Positions 37,019-45,343 of a DNA stretch of 64,000 bases are shown here, piece by piece. The notes beneath the pieces are model-generated. The model searched no databases. It was not told the origin of the DNA and worked only from the letters and a program-made list of their open reading frames with translations. Position numbers and translations under genes: made by a program. The stretch's first letter is position 1; each line of letters begins with the position of its first letter. Origin of the DNA: Methylocystis sp. L43. Its GTDB lineage: Bacteria; Pseudomonadota; Alphaproteobacteria; Rhizobiales; Beijerinckiaceae. Location of the stretch: positions 1-64,000 of the forward strand of contig NZ_JADNRA010000034.1 in the NCBI RefSeq assembly GCF_015709525.1. The letters run 5' to 3'.

Positions 37019-39649
37019 CTACTCCCAGTTCCAGGCGACCGGCTGGAGCCAGCCGCCAAATTCTGGCCAGGCTTCGTTGCCGGCATAGAAAATGCCCGGC
37101 AGATTCTTGCCCGTGCCATATTCGTACTTCGCCGAGAAGATGAAGGTGCGCTGCGGGAATGGATGGAACAACGCGAACTTGTAGTTGTTCACATTGTCGA
37201 TGCCGGCGTCGAACGACCATCGGTCGCTGTATTTGTAATGCGCGTGCAGATCGACAATGAAGAAGCGATCAGACGAGCCAAAGATGCCGTGCACGAGATC
37301 ATTGTTCGCGAGCGTGCGCCAGATGCGATCCTGCCAGCGCATCGCCACCGTGAACGCCCAGCTGTCATCCGGGCGATAGGTGGCGCCGAAATTCCAACGC
37401 CATTTCGGCACGCCCGGCACGTTCTTGCCCGCGACCGAAAGCGCCCAAGGGAATTCAAAACTTGTGCCGAACGGCGAGGTCGCCGAGGGCGCTGAAGGCT
37501 GCCAGCGACTGAACGAGATGACGCGCGAATTGACGTAAGTGACGCTGCCGAACAGCTGAAGCCCCTTATAGTAGACGTCGTCCTTCTGCCAGGCGAGCTC
37601 TGCGCCGCTGTTACGAATGCGGTCGACGTTGATGTTGGCGTTGGTCTGAAAGACCGACCCGGGCGCAAAAGTGGCGTTGGAGATGATCGCGTCGCGCGCT
37701 TCTTCATCGAAGAGCGACAGCCGCGCCCAGCTGTTCGGACCAAGACTGCGCTGAAAGACGATCTCCTTGGTCAGCGCGGTCTCGGGACGCAGATTGGGGT
37801 TGGGATTGGTGACGAATCCCGTTGCGCCCGGCGTTGCGGTGAGATTGTAGAGTTCGCGCACCGTCGGAAAGCGATTGGCCATGCCGACATTGCCGGTGAT
37901 CGTCCAATATGGATCCGCCTCCCAGCGCAGCGACGCCTTCGGCGACACGCGCGTGGAATAGAGATTGGGCTGGAAAATCGGCAACATGGTCCCAAGCTGC
38001 GCCGAAGAGCCGGTGGCGGCGGCGTTCAGACCGCCGAGGAGCTGATTGTATCCGTCGGAGGCTTGCCAATGCTCGCCGCGAACGCCGAGAGTCAGTTTCA
38101 GGTCGGGCCGCAGGAGAATCGCATCCTGCGCCCAGAGCGCCTGCGTACGCGTCGTGCCGCTGCCGACCGACTGGACGACGCCATACGACGACGCCATGCC
38201 CGCCCCCCAATTCGTCGTGAGCCAGATCGGATTGTTCGAGTGATATTGATCCCCGTGTATGCCGAAGCTGATGTCGTGCATGCCTTCGGGGCCGTCCGGC
38301 CGAAAAATGCCCTTCAGATCGAGAAGCGTCCAATATGTGCCGGTGAAGATCGTGTCGCGACCGGTCTGCGTATAACCTCCGAAGGGATTGATCGCAGTCG
38401 AGGGCACGCCGCTCCAGGCCGAACGCGAGGAGCTGTAGGGGTAGGTGAAATGCGAGGCGGAAAGCTCGAAGTCGAAAACGCCCTGCGTATTTGACTTAAG
38501 CGCCAGGGAGTTGACCAGGATCGTCTCCTGATAGCGTAGATTGGCCGCGCCGAAGCCCTGCAGAGTCGTTGTAGAAAGCGCTGCGGGCCCCGAAGGCGGC
38601 CCAAAAACTTCGTTGCGTCCTCCCGACAGATAGTTCAGCGGCCAGGACACGCGATCGCTGTTGAACACGCCGAGCGTGTAGACGCCGCGGATCGTCGGCG
38701 TGAAGTCGTAAGCGACCTTCACCTTGCCGTTGATGAAATTCTCCTCCGAGATCGATCCCGAGCCGACGATCGACTGCGGCACGCCATAGACGTTCTGGGA
38801 GAAGATCGCGCCTGGATAGGGATAGAAGCGTCCGGCGTTGATGAAAGAAATCGGCTGATTGTTGTTCCAGGCGTAATTCAGCGCGACGAAATAGGACAGA
38901 TCACCGATTTTATCGCCGATGGTCAGCGCCGTCGTTGTCGTCGGCAGGCCGAGCTGAGCGCCCCACCACGCAAAGTCTTGCACAGCCACGGTCTGCTTGG
39001 CGGTGACTTCGAGATGCTCCGGCATGCGCGTGGTGAATTTGATGACGCCGCCGATCGAATTGCCTGGATACTGCGCCGCATAAGGCCCGTAGAGGTAGTC
39101 GACGCGTTCGATCTCTTCCGGCGAAATAAGCCCCCAGCGCGGCTGGCCGTCGGTATGTCCGTTGGAGATAAGCTGGCTGATCAACAGGTCGTCGACATAG
39201 ACCAGAGCGCGCGCGGACGAGAGGCCCCATGTGCGCGTCTGGATCATGCCCTCGTTGCCGCCGCGCAGTTTTCGGATGAACAGGCCCGGCACATATTTGA
39301 GCGCATCCTGGCTGTCGACGATGTTGATCTTCTCTTTGATGTCGCGGCGCGTGACGCTCGCGACCGTGTTGGGCAATTGCCAGCGCTGAACGAAGGCCGG
39401 CTTGCCGTCAGGAAGCGTCGCCGACCAAATTGAGACAGGCACGGGCGCGGGCGCCGGAGCCGGCGCGACATTTGTCGCAGCGCCTGGAACGCCGGTCGTC
39501 GGCCGCCTGACAACGCCGCGACGTTGACCGCCGACGTCGATCGTCGGCAGCGACTGCTGCGCAGCGGCGCGCGTCGCGTAAAGTTCGGAAAACGCAAAGA
39601 TGGCGAGAGCGCCGGCGGAGACGCCGCGCAGGAGAGAGTGACGAGACAT
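37019..39649 (-). CDS. TonB-dependent outer-membrane receptor (second locus, with own energiser)
   Basis: 876 residues from the ATG at 39649, chosen because AAGGAAG precedes it and a signal peptide ending ATRAAA follows (cleavage near residue 30). The mature start QQSLPTIDVGG nearly equals that of the receptor at 4.6-7.0 kb. The plug shows 'DSQDALKYVPGLFIRKLRGG', 'ARALVYVDDLLISQLISNGHTDGQPRWGLISPEEIERVDYLYGPYAAQYPGNSIGGVIKF'. The barrel is long, and the terminal strand '...RTFIFSAKYEY' is followed by a 32-residue Trp-rich tail instead of ending at the aromatic residue. The gene is preceded by a DUF2946-like gene and divergent from another plus exbBD-tonB. The substrate is unknown; copper is the leading inference. 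Confidence 0.88.
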   Translation of the reverse strand: MSRHSLLRGVSAGALAIFAFSELYATRAAAQQSLPTIDVGGQRRGVVRRPTTGVPGAATNVAPAPAPAPVPVSIWSATLPDGKPAFVQRWQLPNTVASVTRRDIKEKINIVDSQDALKYVPGLFIRKLRGGNEGMIQTRTWGLSSARALVYVDDLLISQLISNGHTDGQPRWGLISPEEIERVDYLYGPYAAQYPGNSIGGVIKFTTRMPEHLEVTAKQTVAVQDFAWWGAQLGLPTTTTALTIGDKIGDLSYFVALNYAWNNNQPISFINAGRFYPYPGAIFSQNVYGVPQSIVGSGSISEENFINGKVKVAYDFTPTIRGVYTLGVFNSDRVSWPLNYLSGGRNEVFGPPSGPAALSTTTLQGFGAANLRYQETILVNSLALKSNTQGVFDFELSASHFTYPYSSSRSAWSGVPSTAINPFGGYTQTGRDTIFTGTYWTLLDLKGIFRPDGPEGMHDISFGIHGDQYHSNNPIWLTTNWGAGMASSYGVVQSVGSGTTRTQALWAQDAILLRPDLKLTLGVRGEHWQASDGYNQLLGGLNAAATGSSAQLGTMLPIFQPNLYSTRVSPKASLRWEADPYWTITGNVGMANRFPTVRELYNLTATPGATGFVTNPNPNLRPETALTKEIVFQRSLGPNSWARLSLFDEEARDAIISNATFAPGSVFQTNANINVDRIRNSGAELAWQKDDVYYKGLQLFGSVTYVNSRVISFSRWQPSAPSATSPFGTSFEFPWALSVAGKNVPGVPKWRWNFGATYRPDDSWAFTVAMRWQDRIWRTLANNDLVHGIFGSSDRFFIVDLHAHYKYSDRWSFDAGIDNVNNYKFALFHPFPQRTFIFSAKYEYGTGKNLPGIFYAGNEAWPEFGGWLQPVAWNWE

Positions 39650-39725
39650 GAAATGCTTCCTTCTAGCGCCGGTCAAGGCGGCGCGACTGACCTGAACGGC
39701 TTTCGCCGTCGTAACGTTCGGCAGA

Positions 39726-40124
39726 TCAGACGAAGGAAGGAGGTCCGCGCGGAGGGGCGCTGCGGTTTGGCCGCGACGGGACAAACGCCTGCGCCGGCGG
39801 CGCCCGCGGCGCGAGATTGTGTTCGACGCCCCGGATCGCAAAAACGGCGTCCGAAGGCGGCGGCGCGCTCCAGCCGAGTTGGCAGAGCGCGCAAGAGCAC
39901 CCGTCGCGGTCCGTGTTGTCCAGAGGCGCTTGATCGGAACCGCCCTGCGCCACAGGCGATGTGTTCGCCAGCGAATGGCATTTCGCGATCGGCGCGTTCG
40001 CCGCGTCAACGGATCTCGACGCCATCGCCTCGCAAGGCGATACGAGCCTCGCGACGAGCGCAAGGAGAGCGAGGAGAGCGAGGAGTTGGCGAATGCGCAT
40101 AGGCTCTTGCGAATTCGACGTCAT
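39726..40124 (-). CDS. Small Cys-rich exported protein, DUF2946-like
   Basis: About 132 residues; the start may be the ATG at 40124 or, more likely for the signal peptide, 40100 (MRIRQLLALLALLALVARL). The mature part has 'AKCHSLANT' and 'DGCSCALCQLGW', a Cys/His pattern as in DUF2946 proteins (HxxC ... CxLC). The C terminus is Ala/Pro/Arg-rich. It lies 76 bases before the TonB receptor in the same direction, repeating the order small Cys-rich protein - receptor seen at 4.2-7.0 kb. A metal-handling or periplasmic redox role is inferred only from context. Confidence 0.6.
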   Translation of the reverse strand: MTSNSQEPMRIRQLLALLALLALVARLVSPCEAMASRSVDAANAPIAKCHSLANTSPVAQGGSDQAPLDNTDRDGCSCALCQLGWSAPPPSDAVFAIRGVEHNLAPRAPPAQAFVPSRPNRSAPPRGPPSFV

Positions 40125-40223
40125 TAACTTTAGCGACGCCGTAATCGCACATGAACCGGTAAACCGAGACTTTCCAAGCCTGCGCGCGTTGTCAAAGGTT
40201 AAAAAATCAACTAAGAGACATTT

Positions 40224-40652
40224 ATGTCACAGTTGCGCGCCATGCGTCGGGAATTCCGCGCGGCATTCGCCGTCGCGGCCGCTTGCGCGCTGATGTTCTC
40301 ACTTCTTTTATCGGGCGCGACGCGGCCGGCGCACGCATTCGCGGACCAAGGCGGAATCGCCTGCGATCATGCCGCCTATGTCGCAGGCCTGCACGCAAAC
40401 GCCGCGCAGAAGGGGGGGGCGACGCAGCGCGACGGCTCTCCAACGCATTCTAAGCATAGATGCCCGGACTGTTGCCTCAGCGTCCATGCCGCGCCGGCCG
40501 TTCTCCCAGAACGCGTCGCTTCGGCGTTGCGGACCCCCGCAGAGCGCCCTTCTGAAATTCGGCATTGCGGCGTCGCCACGCAGCCGCCCGAGAGTTTCGC
40601 CGCGAACGGCGCGAATGGCGCGCGCGCTCCACCCTCAATTCATCTTACCTGA
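40224..40652 (+). CDS. Small Cys/His-rich exported protein, DUF2946-like (divergent copy)
   Basis: 142 residues. The signal segment (FAVAAACALMFSLLLSGATRPAHA) is followed by 'GGIACDHAAYVAGLH', and 'HSKHRCPDCCLSVHAA', a dense Cys/His cluster. This is the third such protein in the window and the second in this locus, divergent from the other copy (gap about 100 bases, which should contain both promoters). It stands ahead of exbB in the same direction, 146 bases away. Binding of a metal by the HxxCPDCC motif is plausible but not shown. Confidence 0.6.
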   Translation: MSQLRAMRREFRAAFAVAAACALMFSLLLSGATRPAHAFADQGGIACDHAAYVAGLHANAAQKGGATQRDGSPTHSKHRCPDCCLSVHAAPAVLPERVASALRTPAERPSEIRHCGVATQPPESFAANGANGARAPPSIHLT

Positions 40653-40798
40653 ATTGCGTTAGACTCCGGGCCGCGCCGCGCAGGAGTCTGATTGCGGGCT
40701 TTCGCGGCCTCTCGTCTCGCTAAGATATAATAAAACAAAGGCTGACGCTTCGCCTGCGCGATCGCCGCAAGCGCGTCCCAATGAACGAGTGAGTGAAA

Positions 40799-41443
40799 AT
40801 GGATTACAACACGCTTTCCCCTCTCGCCATGTTTCTCAACGCCGGTCCTGTCGGAAAGGCCGTCATGGCGCTGCTGCTGCTCGCGTCGATCTGGACGTGG
40901 GTGCTCATCGTCGAAGGCGTGGTGGCCGTCACCCGCATCACCAAATCCGCGCGTTCGGCGCGCCAGGGCGGAGACGTTGGCGTTCTCGCGCCGGTCGCCG
41001 AAGCGGGCCGCGAAGCCTTTGCGCTCGATCTGCCGGATGAAACAATCGGCGACAAGCGCGCCCGCATCGCCGACCATATGAGCCGCGCGGCGCGCGAGTT
41101 TTTGACCAAGGCGGAGGGCGGCCTGCCCAATCTCGCCGTCATCTCGTCGGTCGCGCCCTTCGTCGGCCTTTTCGGCACGGTGTGGGGCATCATGACGAGC
41201 TTCGCCGGCATCGCTCAGTCGCAGGACACGAGCCTTGCGGTCGTCGCGCCGGGCATCGCTGAAGCGCTTGCGGCCACCGCCTACGGACTTGCCGCCGCTA
41301 TCCCTGCCTCGGTCGGCTACAACCGCATCGGCGCCGCCTTCGCGCGCGTCGGCCAGCAGGTCGCGCACTACATTGAAGACGAGGCGCTGCTGATGTGCAG
41401 CGGCCATCAGACGCGCGCGCGTCGTGAGCGGGAGGCTGCGTAA
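40799..41443 (+). CDS. exbB: ExbB/TolQ-family proton channel protein
   Basis: About 214 residues (a GTG start at 40793 would add two). Three membrane segments and the conserved block 'GGLPNLAVISSVAPFVGLFGTVWGIMTSFAGIAQSQDTSLAVVAPGIAEALAATAYGLAAAIPASVGYNRIG' identify the MotA/TolQ/ExbB family. It forms the inner-membrane motor with ExbD that powers TonB. The stop overlaps the exbD start (TAATG). The following gene is a tonB-like gene, which supports ExbB rather than TolQ. Confidence 0.93.
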   Translation: MDYNTLSPLAMFLNAGPVGKAVMALLLLASIWTWVLIVEGVVAVTRITKSARSARQGGDVGVLAPVAEAGREAFALDLPDETIGDKRARIADHMSRAAREFLTKAEGGLPNLAVISSVAPFVGLFGTVWGIMTSFAGIAQSQDTSLAVVAPGIAEALAATAYGLAAAIPASVGYNRIGAAFARVGQQVAHYIEDEALLMCSGHQTRARREREAA

Positions 41444-41970
41444 TGGGAATGCCCTCACGCCAGCGCCAGAGCGCAACCGAAGGCCTTTATCAGCCGCTCG
41501 CCGATATCAATGTGACGCCGCTCGTCGACGTCATGCTCGTGCTGCTGATCATTTTCATGATCACGGCGCCTTTGCTCGCCAAGGGCGTCAAGGTGAATCT
41601 GCCGCAGGCGAGCGCCGCGATGCCGATCAACCAAAAAGACCCCATCGTCGTGACGGTGGGCAAGGAGGGCAAGATCGCGCTTGGCGCGGACGAGCTCTCA
41701 GCGGAGGCGCTCATCGACGGCATCAAGGTGATGATGGGCGACGACCAATCGCGCGTCGTTCATATCCGCGGCGACACGGAAGCTGTTTATGGCGAGGTGG
41801 TCGCGGTGATGGATAAGCTTGCGACGAACGGCATCACCCATATTGCGATCATGACCAACTCGCGCAGCAAGACCGGCGCAGGCGTCAAAGCCGCGCCCGG
41901 CCGCGCCGCGCCTGCCGCGGGCGCTCTGCCCGCGCAAGCTCCGGCGGCGCCCGCGGGAGCGCTGAAATGA
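41443..41970 (+). CDS. exbD: ExbD/TolR-family protein
   Basis: 175 residues, longer than usual because of an Ala/Pro-rich C-terminal tail (about residues 145-175). A single membrane helix carries the essential aspartate D29 ('DINVTPLVDVMLVLLIIFMITAPLL'). The periplasmic domain contains 'VHIRGDTEAVYGEVVAVMDKLATNGITHIAIMTN'. It overlaps exbB by one base and tonB by four (ATGA), so the three are tightly coupled. Confidence 0.93.
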   Translation: MGMPSRQRQSATEGLYQPLADINVTPLVDVMLVLLIIFMITAPLLAKGVKVNLPQASAAMPINQKDPIVVTVGKEGKIALGADELSAEALIDGIKVMMGDDQSRVVHIRGDTEAVYGEVVAVMDKLATNGITHIAIMTNSRSKTGAGVKAAPGRAAPAAGALPAQAPAAPAGALK

Positions 41971-42686
41971 CCGATTTCGCGCTGAGTCCGCAAGACATGG
42001 CGCGAGAGGGCGACCACCACCCGCCTTCGGGTCCGGAGCCGGTCAAGCCCTCCTGGCTGCGCTCGGTGACGACCGTCCTCGTCATCGCGGCGCATGTCAT
42101 GGTCTTCGGCATACTTGCCTATTCGGCGAAGCCGACGGCGGTATCGCTCGACTCTGTCAGCATGGACCTCGTGCCGGAAGGCGACTTCTTCGAGCAGGAG
42201 GAAGTCGCCGAGGCCGACGACACGCCGCCGCCCGAAGCGGTCGAGGAGCCCGACATCGCGCTTCCGCCGCCGGTGGTGATGGCGCCAGACGCCGTGCCTC
42301 TGCCCGCCAAGAAGGAAGATGTCGACAAGGTCAAGAAGAAGGTCGAGCAGCAACAGGTCCAGCGCGCGCAGCAACGCCAGGAGGCGCAGGCGCGTCGACG
42401 CTACGGCGCGCCCGAGGGACAAGCCGGGAATTCAGGCGCATCGCAGGCGACGTGTCTTGCCCATATCGCCGCAGCGCTTCGTCGCCATACGCCAGGCAAT
42501 ACCAGCCTTGGTCCCGGCAGCGCGAGCGTGACGTTCCACGTCAATGCGGGCGGCGGTCTGTCGGGCATCTCGGCTTCGGGGTCGACTCCGGCGCATGCGG
42601 CGCTCGCGCGGCGGATCGTGTCCTCCGCACGCGGACCCGGCATGTGCAGCTCGGCCTTCGTGAGCCAGGCTTTCGCCTTCCATTGA
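41967..42686 (+). CDS. tonB: TonB-like energy transducer
   Basis: 239 residues. A cytoplasmic N terminus, a membrane anchor at about 31-53 with a histidine (VIAAHVMVF), an acidic/Pro-rich spacer ('DDTPPPEAVEEPDIALPPP'), a charged Lys/Gln/Arg stretch (113-145) and a C-terminal TonB-like domain ('CLAHIAAALRRHTPGNTSLGPGSASVTFHVNAGGGL ... ARRIVSSARGPG'). The domain has two cysteines that could form a disulfide, and it lacks the PPPGG turn found in the two following proteins. It would carry energy from ExbBD to receptors such as the two in this window. Confidence 0.8.
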   Translation: MTDFALSPQDMAREGDHHPPSGPEPVKPSWLRSVTTVLVIAAHVMVFGILAYSAKPTAVSLDSVSMDLVPEGDFFEQEEVAEADDTPPPEAVEEPDIALPPPVVMAPDAVPLPAKKEDVDKVKKKVEQQQVQRAQQRQEAQARRRYGAPEGQAGNSGASQATCLAHIAAALRRHTPGNTSLGPGSASVTFHVNAGGGLSGISASGSTPAHAALARRIVSSARGPGMCSSAFVSQAFAFH

Positions 42687-42747
42687 CGCGAACGGCGGCG
42701 GACGCTCGCGCCCGCCGCCTAAGATCGTTCCGGACATTGGGGGCCTG

Positions 42748-43221
42748 ATGATGCTCGCGCGACTGCTTACCATCGGCGCGGCGCTCGCCGCTTGCGCCGC
42801 GCATGCCGAGGACGCCAAGCCCGCGCCCACGGCGCCGACGCCAGCACGAACCGCAGCGCCAACGCAAACCACAGCGCCGACGCGCGCCGCTGCGCCAAAG
42901 CCCGCCGTGCCTGCGACGACCGGGGGCGTGGCAGCCCCAGCCGCGGCTCCGGCGATGTCGGAGAGCAAGTTCCTCGGCGTGCTCTACACGGCGATCGCTA
43001 AGCAAACCCCTTCGGAAAGTCCTGCCGGCGACGGCGAGGTGACGGCCAGCTTTCACGTCAACGCGCAAGGCAAGATCGACAAGGTGACGATCGACAAGAC
43101 GACAAGCCCAGCGCTCGCCGAGACGGTGAAGAAGATCCTGTCGAGCGTCGAAGCGCCCCCGCCGCCGGGCGGATCGATGGATGTGGGACAAACGTTCAAG
43201 TTCCGCGCAACGCCGAAATGA
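42748..43221 (+). CDS. Secreted protein with TonB-C-like domain, no membrane anchor
   Basis: 157 residues. A signal peptide ending in AAHA (about residue 20) is followed by a low-complexity Pro/Ala/Thr spacer (about 22-68), then a domain 'FLGVLYTAIAKQTPSESPAGDGEVTASFHVNAQGKIDKVTIDKTTSPALAETVKKILSSVEAPPPPGGSMDVGQTFKFRA', which follows the TonB C-terminal fold pattern (helix, two strands with FHVN..G, helix, PPP turn, last strand). The AxA cleavage motif suggests release into the periplasm rather than anchoring. It stands 61 bases after the tonB gene. Such a protein cannot pull directly through ExbBD; a role as linker, competitor or receptor-binding factor is possible. Confidence 0.65.
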   Translation: MMLARLLTIGAALAACAAHAEDAKPAPTAPTPARTAAPTQTTAPTRAAAPKPAVPATTGGVAAPAAAPAMSESKFLGVLYTAIAKQTPSESPAGDGEVTASFHVNAQGKIDKVTIDKTTSPALAETVKKILSSVEAPPPPGGSMDVGQTFKFRATPK

Positions 43222-43309
43222 GTCGATCGCGCCGTTCAAAACTCTCGGTCCGTGGCTGAATTGAATCCATGCGCAAGAGGCCCGCGCATGTTTATCGAAG
43301 GAGAAGAAA

Positions 43310-43822
43310 ATGCGGCATACTTCTCGACTGACATTGAGTCTTTCTGCATTGGCGTTCATTTGCGCGCTTGGCGCGAGCGGACCGGCGCGCGCGCTCGATG
43401 AGGCGCAAAAGCCCAAGGCCGAAGACAGCGCCGAACCGAAGCGCGAAGACAGCAAGGATATGAAATCCGAGGAAAAGACCGAAAAGCGCGAGGAGAAGAC
43501 CGACGTCGGGCGCGAACAGAAACCGAAGGCCGCGCGGGACGAGAAGGCCGCCGATAAAAAGAAACATGCCGACAACAGCGCCTATCTGCGCAAGCTCGGT
43601 CAGCTCATCCGGGCGCGCTCGCCGGGCACGACAAGTCTCGGCGAAGGAAGCGCCGTCGTTCGCTTTCGTCTTGGCGCTGCAGGCGCGCCCAATAGCGTCG
43701 CCGTCGTTTCAGCGTCGACGCCCCGTCACGGGCAATTGGCGCGCTCCATCGTCTCGGGCCTGCGGGCGCCGCCGCCGCCCGGCGGCTCCTATGACGGCGT
43801 GCAGAGTTTCAGATTTCACTAG
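43310..43822 (+). CDS. Secreted protein with TonB-C-like domain and charged linker
   Basis: 170 residues. A signal peptide ends near GPARA. A highly charged Lys/Glu/Asp linker of about 60 residues follows (AQKPKAEDSAEPKREDSKD...), like the spacer of TonB. The C-terminal domain 'YLRKLGQLIRARSPGTTSLGEGSAVVRFRLGAAGAPNSVAVVSASTPRHGQLARSIVSGLRAPPPPGGSYDGVQSFRFH' aligns with the tonB gene product and with the preceding secreted protein. The three therefore look like tandem duplicates. It is followed 61 bases later by a beta-propeller gene. Confidence 0.65.
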   Translation: MRHTSRLTLSLSALAFICALGASGPARALDEAQKPKAEDSAEPKREDSKDMKSEEKTEKREEKTDVGREQKPKAARDEKAADKKKHADNSAYLRKLGQLIRARSPGTTSLGEGSAVVRFRLGAAGAPNSVAVVSASTPRHGQLARSIVSGLRAPPPPGGSYDGVQSFRFH

Positions 43823-43883
43823 AGAGACGCCCTTGCGCCTGCCTCGAAAAGCGTCCGCCTTGGGCCGCAAACAGGAGAGAAGA

Positions 43884-45176
43884 ATGAAGCGCATCGCCTT
43901 TGCCCTGCTCGCCGTTTGCGTCCCCGCTACGCTGACCGCGCAAGAAGCGCCGCGAAGTTCCGCAGACGCTCCTAAGGACGCGGCGACGCCGACTCAGTCA
44001 GCGCCGCCGGCCGCGATGAATCACCATCCCGCCGCCGCCTGCGCCGAGGCGAAGGTTGACTGCGCGGCGACCGCCGTTCCCGCCTTTGCGAAGGACGGAC
44101 GGCTGTGGGTCGCCTTTTCAGTCGGCAAGAGCCTTTACGCGGCCGCCTCTTCGGACAATGGCGCGACGTTCTCCGCGCCGACCGCGATCGCCACGGTCGG
44201 CGACGGAATGATCGACGCGCATGGCGACGCGCGCCCGAAAATCGTCGCGCTCAAAGACGGGACGCTGCTCGCGAGCTATACGACGCGGCCCGACAAGCAG
44301 ATGATCGGCACGATCTTCACCGCTCGCTCGACCGACGGCGGCAAGACGTTCTCGACGCCGCAGGCGCTTCTGGCTGAGGGCGGCCAGCGCTTCGACAGCA
44401 TCGTCGTCAATCGCAAGGGGCGCATCTACGCCGGTTGGCTCGACAAGACGCATGCGCTCAAAGCCAAGGCGGAAGGCAAGGAGTTTCTCGGCAGCGGCGT
44501 CGCCTTCGCCTATTCGGACGATGGCGGCAAGACCTTCAAAGGCAAGTCGATCCTGATCGATCACGCCTGCGAATGCTGCCGCATGTCAGGCGCGCTCGAC
44601 AAGGACGGAACGCCGGTCTTCGCCTGGCGACAGGTGCTAGATGGCAATGTTCGCGACCATATGGTCGCCAAGCTTTCCGCGGACGCCGCGCAAGCGACGG
44701 CGACGCGCGTGTCCGACGACGATTGGGCGATCAATAGCTGCCCGCATCACGGACCATCGATCGCGATCGACGCCGCCGGCGATTGGCATGTGGTCTGGTT
44801 CACCAAGGGCAAGAAGCGCCAGGGGCTCTATTACGCGCGCAGTCTCGACGCGGGCAAAAGCTTCTCGGAGCCGGAGAAATTCGGCGACGACGCGCGCGCC
44901 GCCGGACATCCGACGCTGGTCGCGGCCAAGGGCCGCCTGTATCGCGTCTGGAAGGAATTCGACGGCGCGACGACGACGATCGCCATGCAAATGTCGCGCG
45001 ACAACGGCAAGAGCTGGAGCGCGCCGCGCGTCGTGGCGCAAACGCTGGACGCCTCCGACCATCCGGAACTCATCGCCCATAATGGCGCGGCGTATCTATC
45101 GTGGTTGACGCATAAGGAAGGCTATCGCCTGACGCCGCTGCCGCGGGATGAAAAAAGCGCGGCGGCGCCGCAGTGA
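43884..45176 (+). CDS. Secreted BNR/sialidase-like beta-propeller with Cys/His cluster
   Basis: 430 residues from the ATG at 43884 (AGGAGAGAAG precedes it), with a signal peptide (IAFALLAVCVPATLTAQ). Repeated Asp-box motifs SxDxGxTF occur at about 89-96, 149-156, 211-218, 320-327 and once more as SRDNGKSW, giving a sialidase-like propeller. Unusual for a plain sialidase are the clusters H227-x-C-x-C-C (HACECC, 227-232) and C286-P-H-H (SCPHHGP, 285-291), plus C53/C60 near the N terminus. These could bind a metal, for instance copper, in a locus of TonB/metal-uptake genes. Sialidase activity is not supported by context. It runs directly into a thioredoxin-like gene. Confidence 0.7.
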   Translation: MKRIAFALLAVCVPATLTAQEAPRSSADAPKDAATPTQSAPPAAMNHHPAAACAEAKVDCAATAVPAFAKDGRLWVAFSVGKSLYAAASSDNGATFSAPTAIATVGDGMIDAHGDARPKIVALKDGTLLASYTTRPDKQMIGTIFTARSTDGGKTFSTPQALLAEGGQRFDSIVVNRKGRIYAGWLDKTHALKAKAEGKEFLGSGVAFAYSDDGGKTFKGKSILIDHACECCRMSGALDKDGTPVFAWRQVLDGNVRDHMVAKLSADAAQATATRVSDDDWAINSCPHHGPSIAIDAAGDWHVVWFTKGKKRQGLYYARSLDAGKSFSEPEKFGDDARAAGHPTLVAAKGRLYRVWKEFDGATTTIAMQMSRDNGKSWSAPRVVAQTLDASDHPELIAHNGAAYLSWLTHKEGYRLTPLPRDEKSAAAPQ

Positions 45177-45275
45177 CGCCAATTCGGATGGGCGCTGCCT
45201 TGTCATTCGCGACGCGCGCGCCGCGCGTGACTGGTAATCCAGAAACGATCAACGGCGCCAGCTTGATCGCTCTCG

Positions 45276-45307
45276 ATTCCCGGTCGGGCCTGCGGCCTGC
45301 CGGGAAT
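45276..45307. repeat. Palindromic repeat ATTCCCGG...CCGGGAAT
   Basis: A near-perfect 32-base inverted repeat (arms ATTCCCGGTCGGGCC and GGCCTGCCGGGAAT, centre TGC) between the propeller and the thioredoxin gene. The form resembles REP-like intergenic elements of alphaproteobacteria. It could act as an RNA hairpin that separates the two transcripts. Confidence 0.5.
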
Positions 45308-45343
45308 GACAAGAACCATAATAGTTCAGTGGGACTTCGCCGA

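Noticed and set aside
37019-39649. Lanthanide (LutH-like) receptor as the primary call.
   Set aside because: xoxGJ is 23 kb away and the immediate neighbours are of the copper-uptake style; kept only as an alternative.
40653-40798. A possible methanobactin precursor or other short metal-binding peptide near the receptors.
   Set aside because: I looked for a short frame with a leader and a C-terminal Cys-rich core here and around 4.0-4.2 kb and found none.
43884-45176. A functional sialidase.
   Set aside because: Asp boxes alone do not show it; no sialic acid genes are near and the Cys/His clusters suggest something else.
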